The notes under the pieces are model-generated. The model was given only the letters and a program-made list of their open reading frames with translations. It was not told the origin of the DNA and did not search any database. A program made the position numbers and the translations under genes. DNA of 64,000 nucleotides, from assembly GCA_933228675.1 (NCBI GenBank), contig OW121742.1, positions 37,710,255-37,774,254 of the forward strand. The letters are read 5' to 3'. This DNA comes from Stomorhina lunata. Lineage: Eukaryota > Arthropoda > Insecta > Diptera > Rhiniidae. Below are positions 46,691 through 56,330 of the stretch, piece by piece; the stretch's first letter is position 1; each line of letters begins with the position of its first letter.

Positions 46691-47241
46691 TCCCCTATAT
46701 AATCAAAATTGACTCATGATGGTATTTTTTCATTAACGTGAGTTAGTTTTACAAATTTTTTTTACAGAAGATAATATTTAAGTTCTTAAAATTCAAAAAT
46801 AATTTAAAAAGACGCTTTTAATAAAAAAAAAAAACTAAAAAAAATTGTTGCCCTTGGTGGGATTTGAACCGGGGCCATTCAGTTTAAATTACCATCTTAA
46901 TTACAAATAAGTACTTCTGTAATAACTTATTATTTATTCGGATGGTATGTTGTAGTCGTTACAAGGTAACCAGTTATCAGAGTACTTGCCATTACCAAAG
47001 TTTTGCTGGGTTATTGGGAATTTTTTAGAAAAATTATTGAAAAAAGAAATAAAAAAATTCAAATTGTTTGCAAGGCTAATGTTTGTTTTCCGATCAATAA
47101 ACATGATCACTTTATTTCATTTTATCTTCATACTTGACATACATTTTTTTTGCAATACAAATAAATTCTTATCGATTAAATTTTGCTACCAACCATATTT
47201 TTGCATATATCATAGTTTTTGAAAATGATAAGAATTTATGC

Positions 47242-47278
47242 TATAAAAACAGATATAAAAATCTACATAATTCAGTCT
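47242..47278 (+). promoter_or_regulatory. TATA box plus Inr of the secreted-peptide gene
   Basis: TATAAAAA at 47242-47249 is followed 32 bp later by the initiator TTCAGTCT with its A at 47274. This is the canonical insect spacing (TATA near -31). The predicted 5' UTR is 47 nt, ending GTTAAAATG, a good fly start context. Confidence 0.8.
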
Positions 47279-47320
47279 CTAATTAAACTCCATCCAAGTA
47301 AATAACATTTAAAAGTTAAA

Positions 47321-47470
47321 ATGCGCTCCACAAATTTCTTTTTTTATCTAATGATGGTATTTGCTTTATTACTAATGAGTGCTCCGCAAGCTGAGTCCAC
47401 TATCCTGTTATTTTTGTGCCTTGTAAGATCGCCACTGTGTCCATTCAGTTCAACAACAGCATCAGCATAG
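47321..47470 (+). CDS. Small secreted peptide with probable frameshift
   Basis: ATG 47321 opens a 49-aa frame. It has a classic signal peptide (MRSTNFFFYLMMVFALLL, then MSAPQAES with cleavage likely after Ala24), then 25 residues ending CLVRSPLCPF and SSTTASA. The tail in this frame looks arbitrary. A second plus frame, open from 47395 to TGA 47545-47547, reads HYPVIFVPCKIATV early and VPAYCKYKTVLRVFNEEKC at the end. It has three Cys and a terminal Phe-Asn-x-x-x-Cys loosely like small fly Kazal-type peptides. The natural product may therefore be signal peptide plus this second frame, separated by a one-base gain or two-base loss near 47390-47397. A polyadenylation signal AATAAA lies at 47622-47627. 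Function unknown; gut, salivary or seminal peptides of flies have this size. Too short for length-filtered ORF calling. Confidence 0.6.
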   Translation: MRSTNFFFYLMMVFALLLMSAPQAESTILLFLCLVRSPLCPFSSTTASA

Positions 47471-47547
47471 ACAACATAGATGGAATAGTTCCTGCCTATT
47501 GCAAATACAAAACAGTTTTAAGGGTTTTTAATGAGGAAAAGTGCTGA
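47395..47547 (+). pseudogene. Second-frame Cys-containing tail of the secreted peptide
   Basis: Fifty codons, open only after the in-frame TGA at 47392-47394. It ends in Cys then stop, as compact secreted peptides often do. It has no start or signal of its own and depends on the upstream signal sequence in another frame. The GTAAGA at 47423 resembles a splice donor, but the nearest AG (47448) would leave an intron of only about 26 nt, so splicing is an unlikely way to join the frames. Confidence 0.45.
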
Positions 47548-47559
47548 AATCCTGTCCAC

Positions 47560-47975
47560 TTCTATATAAGATAATATTTTTAAATAATTTTGAAAATTTA
47601 CTAAAATTAATATTAGTACAAAATAAAATAAACTAAAATTTTACTACTAAAAATATGTTAAAACCAAAAAGCTTACTAAATACTATGTGAGATGTAAATT
47701 TACAAAAAAATTTCTTAGTACTAAAAATTTACCAAAGAAAACCTTAGCACCCAAAACATACTAAAGAAAATTTTAGTACTAAAAATTTACTAAAGAAAAT
47801 TTCAGTACTAAAAATTTACTTTACTTTTTACTTTATGTTAATACTAAAAAATTACTAAAAAAATGTTGGAACTAAAAATGTACAAAATAAAGTGCCATAT
47901 AAAAATTAGTACCAAAAAGATGAATAAATGTTTGCACAAAAACTAATAATAATTTTTGCACTAAAAATTTAGAAA
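47560..47975. repeat. Short diverged ACTAAAAATTTACTAAAGAA repeats
   Basis: After the peptide gene's 3' end, imperfect repeats of about 30 bp ('agtactaaaaatttactaaa', GAAAATTT) occupy 47640-47960. They resemble Sat-B without the GATC core. A single similar stretch is at 51350-51420. Confidence 0.6.
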
Positions 47976-49560
47976 TGCAACTAAAACCAGATTTTTTGAA
48001 ATTATGAAAATAGAAAACTTTGATTTTCTTATAAATTAGAGGAGATAGAGGCATTTTAAATTCAAAATTCGTACTAAACGACATTTTTTAAAAATTTTTA
48101 TATTTTTATATGCAAATATAAAAAATTGATTTTCTTGGAAACTGGAGGAAATACAGCCATTTGGGCCAAAATCTGTGATCACTAAAAATTTTTTTTTAAA
48201 TTCGTGCTAAAACCATATTTTTTGAAAATTTTTGTATGAAAATATAAAACCTCGATTTTCTTGGAAACTAGAGGAGATACAGCCATTTCTGCCAAAATCT
48301 GTGATCTATAAAAAAAATTTAAAATTGGTACTAAAACCAGATTTTTTGAAAATTTTTATATGAAAATATAATACCTTCATTTTCTTGGAAACTAGAGAAG
48401 ATACAGCCATTTGGGCCAAAATCTGTGATCACTAAAAAAAAATTTCAAAATTCGTACTAAAACCAGATTTTTTTTAAATTTTTATATGAAAATATAAAAC
48501 CTCGATTTTCTTGGAAACTAGAGGAGATACAGCCATTTCTGCCAAAATCTGTGATCACTAAAAAAATTTTTTAAAATTCGTGCTAAAACCATATTTTTTG
48601 AAAATTTTTGTATAAAAATATAAAACCTTGATTTTCTTGGAAACTAGAGGAGATACAGCCATTTCTGCCAAAATCTGTGATCAATAAAAAAAATTTTAAA
48701 ATTGGTACTAAAACCAGATTTTTTGAAAATTTTATATGAAAATATAAAACCTCGATTTTCTTGGAAACTGGAGGAGATACAGCCATTTCGGCTAAAATCT
48801 GTGATCACTAAATAAAAATTCAAAATTCGTACTAAAACCAGATTTTTTGAAAATTTTTATATGAAAATATAAAACCTCGATTTTCTTGGAAACTAGAGGA
48901 GATACAGCCATTTCGGCTAAAATCTGTGATCATTAAATAAAAATTCAAAACTCGTACTAAAACCTGATTTTTTAAAAATTTTTATATGAAAATATAAAAC
49001 CTTGATTTTCTTGGAAACTAGAGGAGATATACCAATTTTTTGGAAATTTTTGTATGAAAATATAAAACTTTGATTTTCTTGGGTACTTAAAGCTTGATTT
49101 TTGTGATAATTTTGATTTTTTTGTACCAGAAACTTAATATTGGCAATAGTTTCTTAAAAAAGCGTCCATCAGAGAAAATACTTGACATTGGGTAGCATTT
49201 TGATTTTTTGTACCAAAAACTAAAAAATTTTCTATAGTTTTTAAAATAAGCTTTGATTTTCTGTACCAAAACCCTTGATTTTCTTGGAAACTAGAGGAGA
49301 TACAGCCATTTGGGCCAAAATCTGTGATCAAATTTCAAAATTAAAGCATATTTTTAAAAAGTTTAGTATGAAAATATAAAACTTTGATTTTCTTGGATCA
49401 CAGATTTTTTGGGCGAAAATCTGTGCTCATTAAAAAAAAAATTCAAAATTCATTATAAAACCAAGTTTTTTGAAAATTTTTATATGAAAATATAAAACCT
49501 TGATTTTCTTGAAAACTAGAAGAAATACAGCCATTTGGGCCAAAATCTGTGATCACTAAG
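47976..49560 (+). repeat. Sat-D array (about 125-bp unit), second block
   Basis: About ten units with the same landmarks as the block at 44.0 kb, some with CATTTCTGCC or CATTTCGGCT in place of CATTTGGGCC. Units near 48240-48360 and 48490-48690 look recently duplicated from each other. 49080-49260 is a foreign insert of the next repeat type; the last clear unit is 49270-49560. Confidence 0.88.
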
Positions 49561-50000
49561 AAAAATTCGTACGAAAACCTTGATTTTTGGGATTATTTTG
49601 GGTTTTTGTACCAAAAACTTAAAATTAGCTGTGGTTTCTTAAATAAGCGTCTAATAGAGAAAATACTTGATTTTTGGTATCACGTTGATTTATTGTAACA
49701 GAAATCTAAAATTTTCTATATTTTTAAAAAGTTTTTAGGATTATTTTGATTTTACCAAAAACCTTAAATGATCTGTAGTTTGTTAAATAGGCGTTCAATT
49801 GAGAAAATACTTGATTTTTGGGATCATTTTGATTTTTGTACCAAAAACCTTAAATTGACTTTAGTTTCTTAAATAATCGTTCAATCAAGAAAAAATTAAT
49901 TTTTTGGGATCATTTTGTACTAAAAACTTAAAACTGGCTGTAGTTTCAAGAAATGCTCATTTTGATTTTTTGAAACAAAAACTTGAAATTGCCTAAAATT
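49080..50000 (+). repeat. About 100-bp tandem repeat adjoining Sat-D
   Basis: Five or six units share 'tgatttttgggatcatttt', 'gattttttgtaccaaaaac', 'ttagtttcttaaataagcg' and 'gagaaaatacttgattttt'. They interleave with Sat-D at 49080-49260 and then run to 50000. Diverged and non-coding. Confidence 0.75.
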
Positions 50001-51720
50001 TAAAATAACAAAATATTGACCTTCGACCCTGTTTAAAAAAGGGGTTATATGATTTAACCCCTACTTTCCTAGTTTGATGGTGGGTATAAAAACGTCCTAA
50101 CTAAGTAACAGTAAAGTTAATTTAGTACTAAAAATTTATGAAACCAAACAAATGTAGGTACTATAAATTTTTGGTATCGTTCACAAGAGAAAATATTTGT
50201 ATATATATAATAAATCATAAAGTATGTCTAATATGGACAACATTTTTGTAATTAAATAACCCTTTTAAGATTTTTATAATCAAAAGGGTTTTTAAAAATT
50301 TAAATCTAAGGGTTTTGTGTAGATACAGAAAATTAAAGAGTTCAAAGACTTTTCCATTACTTTTCTTTATACTTTATTACTTTCTCCTTTTTTATGGATC
50401 ATTTTCTTAAAGTGTCCACCCAAAAATTAAATCGTATAATTTACCATAAATATGTCATTAAAAGCGGCAGCATTTCCTTTTTTTTTCTCTACTAAACAAA
50501 CTTAAAGATGCTACTCATATTTCAAAGAAAAAAGAAAATGTTGAGGAAAAGTCAAAAAAGCAAACCAGAAAATACAGAAAAAGTGCTCATTTAACAACAG
50601 GATATCGGAAAAATCTCTAATGATACCCCTCAAACAATTTTTTTTGTTTCATTATATTATATTTTTTATAGTCCGCCATCATTGTATTAATTGTTCCTTA
50701 ATGGATTTTGAAAGAATCGAAAGATAGTGAATACTTTATGAAGGCAAATGTTGGGGAAAAAAATTTCTTAGATTTCTTTTTCTATATAAAAATTTATTTT
50801 GTTTCATTAAAGTCATTTGCCCGAGAGAATGTGTGAATTTTTGGCTCAAATAACATAAAACAAAACAAAATATATAGATAAATGATACCACCATCATCAC
50901 CACCACAACTACTACTACTAATACATATAATTTTGCACTAGAACTAGTCTAGTGCTTTTACTTCCTTTGTCCTGTAGCTTTAGAAGTTTGTTTTTTGGTT
51001 TTGTTATCAAAATCCATTAAAGGCAAATGGCCAAATGTTAAGTGTCGCCAAAATACTTAAATAGTTCACCTTCGTCCGTGATGATGGCGTTTAACCAACA
51101 AACACTAATGCCACCAATAATACTTGGACGTTGCTTTTGTATCGTTTTGTTGGCTTTTCTAAGGATATTTTGCATATGAATGGTACTTGTTTTTTGTTGT
51201 TGTTGGTATTGTTTTTATTAGATGAGTGTTTATGTGTGTCTGGTATTTATGCATAAAACAATCTGGACTTGTTTAGGGGAACCCCATTGAAAAAAAAAAT
51301 TATACTACCAAGAATTAAAAGAATTAAATATTAGTAGACTATTATGTAGAAAATTTTAGTACTAAATATTTATTGAGGAATATTTTAGTACCAAAAATTT
51401 ACTGAAGTCTATTATGTAAAAATGTTGCACTGCCATACTTTGATTTGTTATATGGTCATTTTGAAAAGTCCCATAAAAAAAGAGAACTTTCGGCAAGAGC
51501 TAATGCAGACGAATATCCAATGATAAAGAGCTAAGGCACACACACGTGCTCATGCATTTCATGTTTGTTTGTACGTTTAGGTATCTTTCATTGTGCTTTA
51601 TCCAATTCTGTGCATATTAGGTTGGCTTTTTACCACAGCATCGGATGGTCTAAATGTGATTCTGCATTTGATACCTCCGGACATCATTGGTAAACAAACT
51701 TACTTACCTACATAATTGGC
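50001..51720. other. Spacer, no gene recognised
   Basis: It starts with a possible element end ('tttgatggtgggtataaaaa', near 50075). A CCA/ACT triplet run lies at 50886-50925. Otherwise ordinary AT-rich sequence without coding signals. Confidence 0.45.
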
Positions 51721-51721
51721 A

Positions 51722-52340
51722 TATATTTACAACCTGTTAAGGTCAAAGCCGAGCATATTTTAGAAATTCATGCGCATCGATATTTTGCTCATATTCTGCA
51801 ATTTCGTAGTCCAAGCTTTGAAAGACTTTCTTCTATTTGGTCTTTCCATCGAAGTTGCGGACTTCCTCTTCTACGAGCGTCGTCGTGATCATTTGTCGAA
51901 TATCCATTCGACAACATGTCCTAGCCAACACAGTTGCTGCTGTTTAAAGCGTCTAACTATGTCAATGTCAGCGTATAGCTCATTTCGATTTTCATTTTTC
52001 ATATCGGTTTTCATTATTGAATCAGACTGTTCCAAAGATTATATATTTTATTTCTCTCCTTCTCTATACATACAAAAGCCGGCGGTAACCTCACGCAAAG
52101 TGCGTCCCAGAATATCAATGTCATTGGCAAAAGCGAGTAGCATATGTCTTCTATTGAAAATTTTACCTTTTGTATTAACTGCTACATCTCGCAAGATTTT
52201 CTCTAACACAATATTGAAGAGGTCACAAGATAGACTGTCACCTTGCCTCCCTGTTTAGTTATGAAGGACTCTGATAGGCTCTAACCTATCTTAACAGATG
52301 ATGTATTAGTTAGTGTCATCCTGCATAACTTTATTAGCTT
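51722..52340 (-). mobile_element. LINE reverse transcriptase relic, minus strand
   Basis: The 3' end ('acaacctgttaaggtcaaag', 'cgagcatattttagaaattc') matches the LINE at 40.8 kb. Moving inward on the minus strand, a frame gives QGDSLSCDLFNIVLEKILRD, then GKIFNRRHMLLAFANDIDIL and GRTLREVTAG. These are the RT palm motifs 'RQGDPLSCDLFN' and 'LLAYADDIDI'. The catalytic Tyr-Ala-Asp-Asp has become Phe-Ala-Asn-Asp, so this copy could not polymerise. The middle (near 51900-52080) is deleted and frameshifted. Confidence 0.85.
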
Positions 52341-53704
52341 CGTAGGGATGCCGAACTTAGACCTTCTTTCGTAAAAAGAAAAAAAAACAATTTTCTTTAT
52401 GTTAATTAAATCGACATGTTAATATTTTTTAAAAAAGTATGGGTTTAATATCGAATGCACTATGGGTCAAAAACTAAAAAAAGTCGAAAACAAAAATTAT
52501 TTTTTTTTTTATTTTTGAAATGAAATAACTTAAATTCCATAACAGTAATTATAGTACAGTAAGCACTTTTTTCTTCGTTTCTTCACTCTTATTAAAAAAT
52601 TTAAAAAATCAACGATATTGGACAATAATTTAAAGAGCTACACTGCCCAAAAGCATTTTTACTTCTGATGTGGTTTACAATGACTCACCCTGTGTAAACA
52701 CACAGATATAGACCTAAGCCCGACTCGAACTCAAGACCTTCAAAGTTAATACTAAATAATATTTTAGTATTAAAAATTGTCTAAATAAAATTCAGAATAA
52801 TTTTTTTCCTAGGGAATCCCTTAAATTTAGAGAAAATGTGTTTATTCTCGGTTATACATATCTTTGAATATATATTTACAGCTGAACAATATGTGGTCTC
52901 AAAATTTAAATACTTTATCAGGAATATCTGAATATAAATACGAGTCGTTGCTGTTGGCACAAGCTTTTGTTATTTTGTTTCTTTTACCCTCTTCCAACCA
53001 CAAAATGGCCAATCATGAATCTTAACAAAATACTTGTAGTAGCTGTTGGTTGTTATTGATCGTAATGTTATGGGTTCTGGATTTTTTTTTGTTATTTTTA
53101 GTAGCGTAACTTCAACTATTTACCCTACGGTTGTTGGGTTAATTTGGTGTCATAAAAATCTTTGATTTCTGTAATGGATGTTTTGGTTATTAGCATAATT
53201 TTCTCATGAGTTTTAAAAAGCAATTTTGTTGATACTTTGTTAAGCACTTGATAATCTATGAAGTTGATAATTTTTTTTCTGGGAATATATGATTTTTTTT
53301 TTTGGTGGGGTTCTAAAAATTAATTACTTTTTAAAAACTTATAGAAAATATTGAAGTTGTTTTAGAATATTCTGAATTTTTTTCCTTATATCCTTTTGGC
53401 TAATCAAGATACATTGCTGCTGTTGCATAAAGATTTTAACTAAATAAAATTGTATGTAAATTTGTATCTGCAACATTTACGAGCACATAACTGCTTCATG
53501 TTTGTTGTTCCAATTTTGCAATCTGTGGTTGCCATAAATTGTAATCACCACCATCCTTGCAACCTACAACAAGTCCTTAATAAGTTGCAAAAAAGAACAA
53601 CTGCATACTTTTGCATATTGAGTATCATTTAGGTTCTTGAAAATTGTAAGTGAAAATTATAAAAAAAAATGGAGATTTTTTTTAAAGATTTGGCAAAATA
53701 TAAA
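52341..53704. other. Spacer, no gene recognised
   Basis: AT-rich with several long T- or A-runs. Isolated GC-richer pieces (52680-52740, 53460-53590) have no recognisable domain or splice structure. Confidence 0.45.
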
Positions 53705-54500
53705 AATTTAAGTAAGAAAGTGCTATAGTCGGTCAAGCCCGACCATAAGATACCCTTCACCACTATGGTCAAAGGTGTATTTTTTCCCGTATAATATTTC
53801 CTAAATTTTGCCATCATACAAACATTTTATAAAAACTTATATATTTAAGATATTTCCGTCATTTGGACTTATATAAGAGCTAGGGTCAAATGTGGACTGA
53901 TGATCTCGAAATTTGGCAATTTAATTACAGTTGTTACAAAAATTATGTATGCAAAAAACAAACTTAAAATTCCGATTATTTCAGATTTACGAGCGATTTA
54001 GTGATTTTTGTCTCATTTAGTGCGTTTTGACAGAGTTTGTATGGGAGCTATGGTCAAATAACCGATTTCAACGAAATTTGGTACCGTCATTTAGGTTTAT
54101 ATAAGCAGTATTTAGTTTAAATTTCATGACAAAATATTGATATTTGTTCCAATATATCAATTCCGGGAAGTTGGACCTATGGGAGGTACCATAAATATTG
54201 GACCGAATTTCAATAGCCATGGTCCCACTATCAAAAAAATAGTCTGTGCCAAATTTCATCAAATTATCTTTAGAATTGCGACCTATACTTTGATTACAGG
54301 TTTACATGGGGGCCCAGCCAGCCGTCCTGACGGACGGATGGACGGACGGACGGACGGATGGACGGACGGATGGACGGACGGACGGACGGACGGATGGACG
54401 GACGGATGGACGGACGGATGAACGGACGGATGGACGGACGGATGGACGGACGGATGGACGGACGGATGGACGGACTGGCCTATGGTGGTGAAGGGTATAA
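53705..54500 (-). mobile_element. DINE-1-like element with expanded GGAC/GGAT array
   Basis: Minus-strand copy from 'gtgctatagtcggtcaagcc' through 'gggtcaaatgtggactgatg' and 'atatcaattccgggaagttg' to 'ggtggtgaagggtata'. Its variable block is a 150-bp GGACGGAC/GGATGGAC microsatellite (54327-54475), far longer than in the other copies. The Arg-Pro-Ser-Val and Asp-Gly-Arg-Thr frames there are artefacts. Confidence 0.8.
54327..54475. repeat. GGAC/GGAT compound microsatellite
   Basis: Regular 4-bp array built of GGAC with GGAT every second to third unit, starting near CTGACGGACGGATGG. It occupies the place of the short CCGTCCGTC block of sister elements, so it is an expansion inside the element. 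Confidence 0.92.
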
Positions 54501-55405
54501 TAATTGCAAAGCAAGAGATAGATAATAAAAGTAAATTTATTGACTTTTATACTTTTTTATACCTTGCACTATTTTTTTCAATAAGTTAAATTTGCTCCAA
54601 CATTAATATTATCCATAAACTTAATAATAACTACTACTACTTTAATATACTGATTTTTTTTGCACATTTCATTTTCAATTTGTTTTCACAGAATATATTT
54701 TTCAATTATATTTTAATCAAATTATTGTTATTTTTCTGCGTTTCCCGCAAAGTAATAATAATTCATAATTCATTGGAGCGTTTAAATTGCATTTTAATTT
54801 GATAGTTAAAATAGCCACAATTATGTTTGTTTAATTTGTAATGCCGCAGCATGAAATAGCAGGACCAGCAGGACAAGCAGTAACCAAGTGGGTATACAAT
54901 TAAGAGCTCATTGTAGGAAAATGTCTCCATAAGGGTTCAGAACTTATATGCTTAAGGGGTCCATACGACAATATTTATGTCTTTAAGCAAGACATTTATA
55001 TATCATATCACTCTATAATTTATATATCATATATATCAGGTAAACAAGACTGGATTTACCACAAAAAAGTTATGCTTTGCCTACAATAATGTCTAGAGCT
55101 TACAAGATTCAATAGTTGATAGAAATGTACCTTATGCTTTACCTTATCTATTCCCAGATTGGAAAGTGATAAAGGTATTGCATCTGCTACTATGTTCCTT
55201 TTATCCAAGAAAAATTAAGTAATTTTTCTCTTTCATTACAAATGTTAGAAATGTTGACCTGGCTCCACAAGTTGGCTTGATATATTAATAATATTCAAAT
55301 TCTTATACAATCCAATGCTTTCCTCATTAATATGTTTACTGGGTTACTTACTGGGTTATTTTTTATCTTACTAAAATTTTGAATTTTTTACTACTTATAT
55401 AATGC
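54501..55405. other. AT-rich spacer, no gene recognised
   Basis: Ordinary AT-rich sequence following the DINE-1-like copy. No convincing open frame, splice signals or repeats. Confidence 0.5.
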
Positions 55406-55411
55406 TGAAGT

Positions 55412-55548
55412 TATGTTGGGTTCATATAACTCAAGTGTCTGACGATTGAGTGAAATTTACATGTGTTTTGTTATTGTAACAAAAACAAAATACATGTAAA
55501 TTTCACTCAATCGTCAGACGCTTGAGTTATACAAACCTTACATTAATA
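55412..55548. mobile_element. Small palindromic (fold-back) element
   Basis: ATAACTCAAGTGTCTGACGA plus TTGAGTGAAATTTACATGT pairs with ACATGTAAATTTCACTCAAT plus CGTCAGACGCTTGAGTTAT. There is one mismatch in about 40 bp, around a GTTTTGTTATTGTAACAAAA centre that itself folds. Weaker pairing extends to GTTGGGTT on the left and AACCTTAC on the right. Probably a very young hairpin MITE. Confidence 0.85.
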
Positions 55549-55619
55549 CCAAAAGCATTCAATATTTCTGAAATGTTTAAAAAACCAAGTTAAAATATGT
55601 AAACAAGATCAGTCTTGTA

Positions 55620-55885
55620 AGATACTCTATATCACAAATATTTTTCGATACAAAATTTTTTGGAAAAAATCTAATTTCTATAAAGTAAAAAAATAAATGA
55701 AAAATTTTTTATATAAAATTTTCTATAACAAATTTTAAAATAAAAATTTTTCAATATAAATTTTCTATAAAAAAAATTTCGCCATAAATTTTCCGTTTAA
55801 AAAATTCAATATAAATTTTTTATAAAAAATATTTCAATATAAATTTTCTATAAAAAAATTTTCTTACAAATTAACAATTTTTCGC
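55620..55885. repeat. Sat-F-like diverged repeats
   Basis: Loosely periodic 'aaattttctataaaaaa' and 'tttcaatataaattttcta' units, a decayed relative of the CTATAG-containing satellite at 59.8-63.9 kb. Confidence 0.65.
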
Positions 55886-55888
55886 ACT

Positions 55889-55995
55889 TAATCCCAGTCT
55901 ATTCCATTTATTTATTAATTTAATAGAAAATTTATTGATAAAAGCAACAAAAAGTTTGTAAGGATAAACATTTCCTCGACGCGTTTCGATGAAAT
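55889..55995 (-). mobile_element. Decayed relative of the ribozyme-bearing element
   Basis: Collinear with 63009-63113: 'atttatttattaat', 'aatttattgataaaa', then 'cctcgacgcgtttcgatg'. On the minus strand it keeps ATCGAAACGCGTCGAGG, the 3' half of the hammerhead core, at 55976-55992, but the CUGANGA half is missing. It sits in Sat-F-like sequence, as does the intact copy. Confidence 0.65.
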
Positions 55996-56330
55996 TTTTT
56001 ATAGCAAACTTTTGTGTAGAAAATATTTGAATAGAAATTTTTTATGTAATACAAACATTTTTTTAATAGAAAAATTTTTCGATGGAAAAATTTTTTTATA
56101 GATAATTTTTTAATATAAAAAATTTTGTCTAGAATATCATACTTGAGACTAAATTTAAATAAAAAACTCTTGTATAGAACAACATTTTTTATTAAAATCT
56201 CGTTTATAAAAAATCTTATTGGGACATAATAACATATAGAAAATCTTATTTTTTAATTACAAATTGTTTAATAATAAACATTTTTCGATATTAAAACTTT
56301 TGTACAGAATATTTTTTTTTAAATAAATAG
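55996..56330. repeat. Diverged Sat-F/Sat-E transition
   Basis: Irregular AAAATTTTTCGAT and TATAGAAAATC-type repeats that grade into the well-formed Sat-E array. No coding content. Confidence 0.55.

Larger units (their letters stand above)
45911..47011. mobile_element. Composite inverted-repeat element, about 1.1 kb
   Basis: The left end CCCAGTAAAACTTTTCATTA is matched, inverted, by the right end 'taccaaagttttgctggg' (reverse complement CCCAGCAAAACTTTGGTA). Imperfect similarity continues for about 40 bp (GAGTTAAACAGTTAA versus CTCTGATAACTGGTTA). It encloses a LINE fragment and a poly(A) retroposon, so it was a landing site for later insertions. Two tRNA-like B boxes lie inside on the minus strand (46155 and 46870). 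Confidence 0.6.

Noticed and set aside
46857..46876. A tRNA gene
   Set aside because: Only a B-box-like stretch is present. The T-stem does not pair fully and no A box, anticodon arm or terminator could be found.
47414..47448. Splice donor GTAAGA joining the two frames of the secreted peptide
   Set aside because: The only nearby acceptor-like AG leaves an intron of about 26 nt, below the minimum for fly introns.
54302..54514. Arg-Pro-Ser-Val and Asp-Gly-Arg-Thr repeat proteins
   Set aside because: Translations of the GGAC/GGAT microsatellite inside a DINE-1-like copy.
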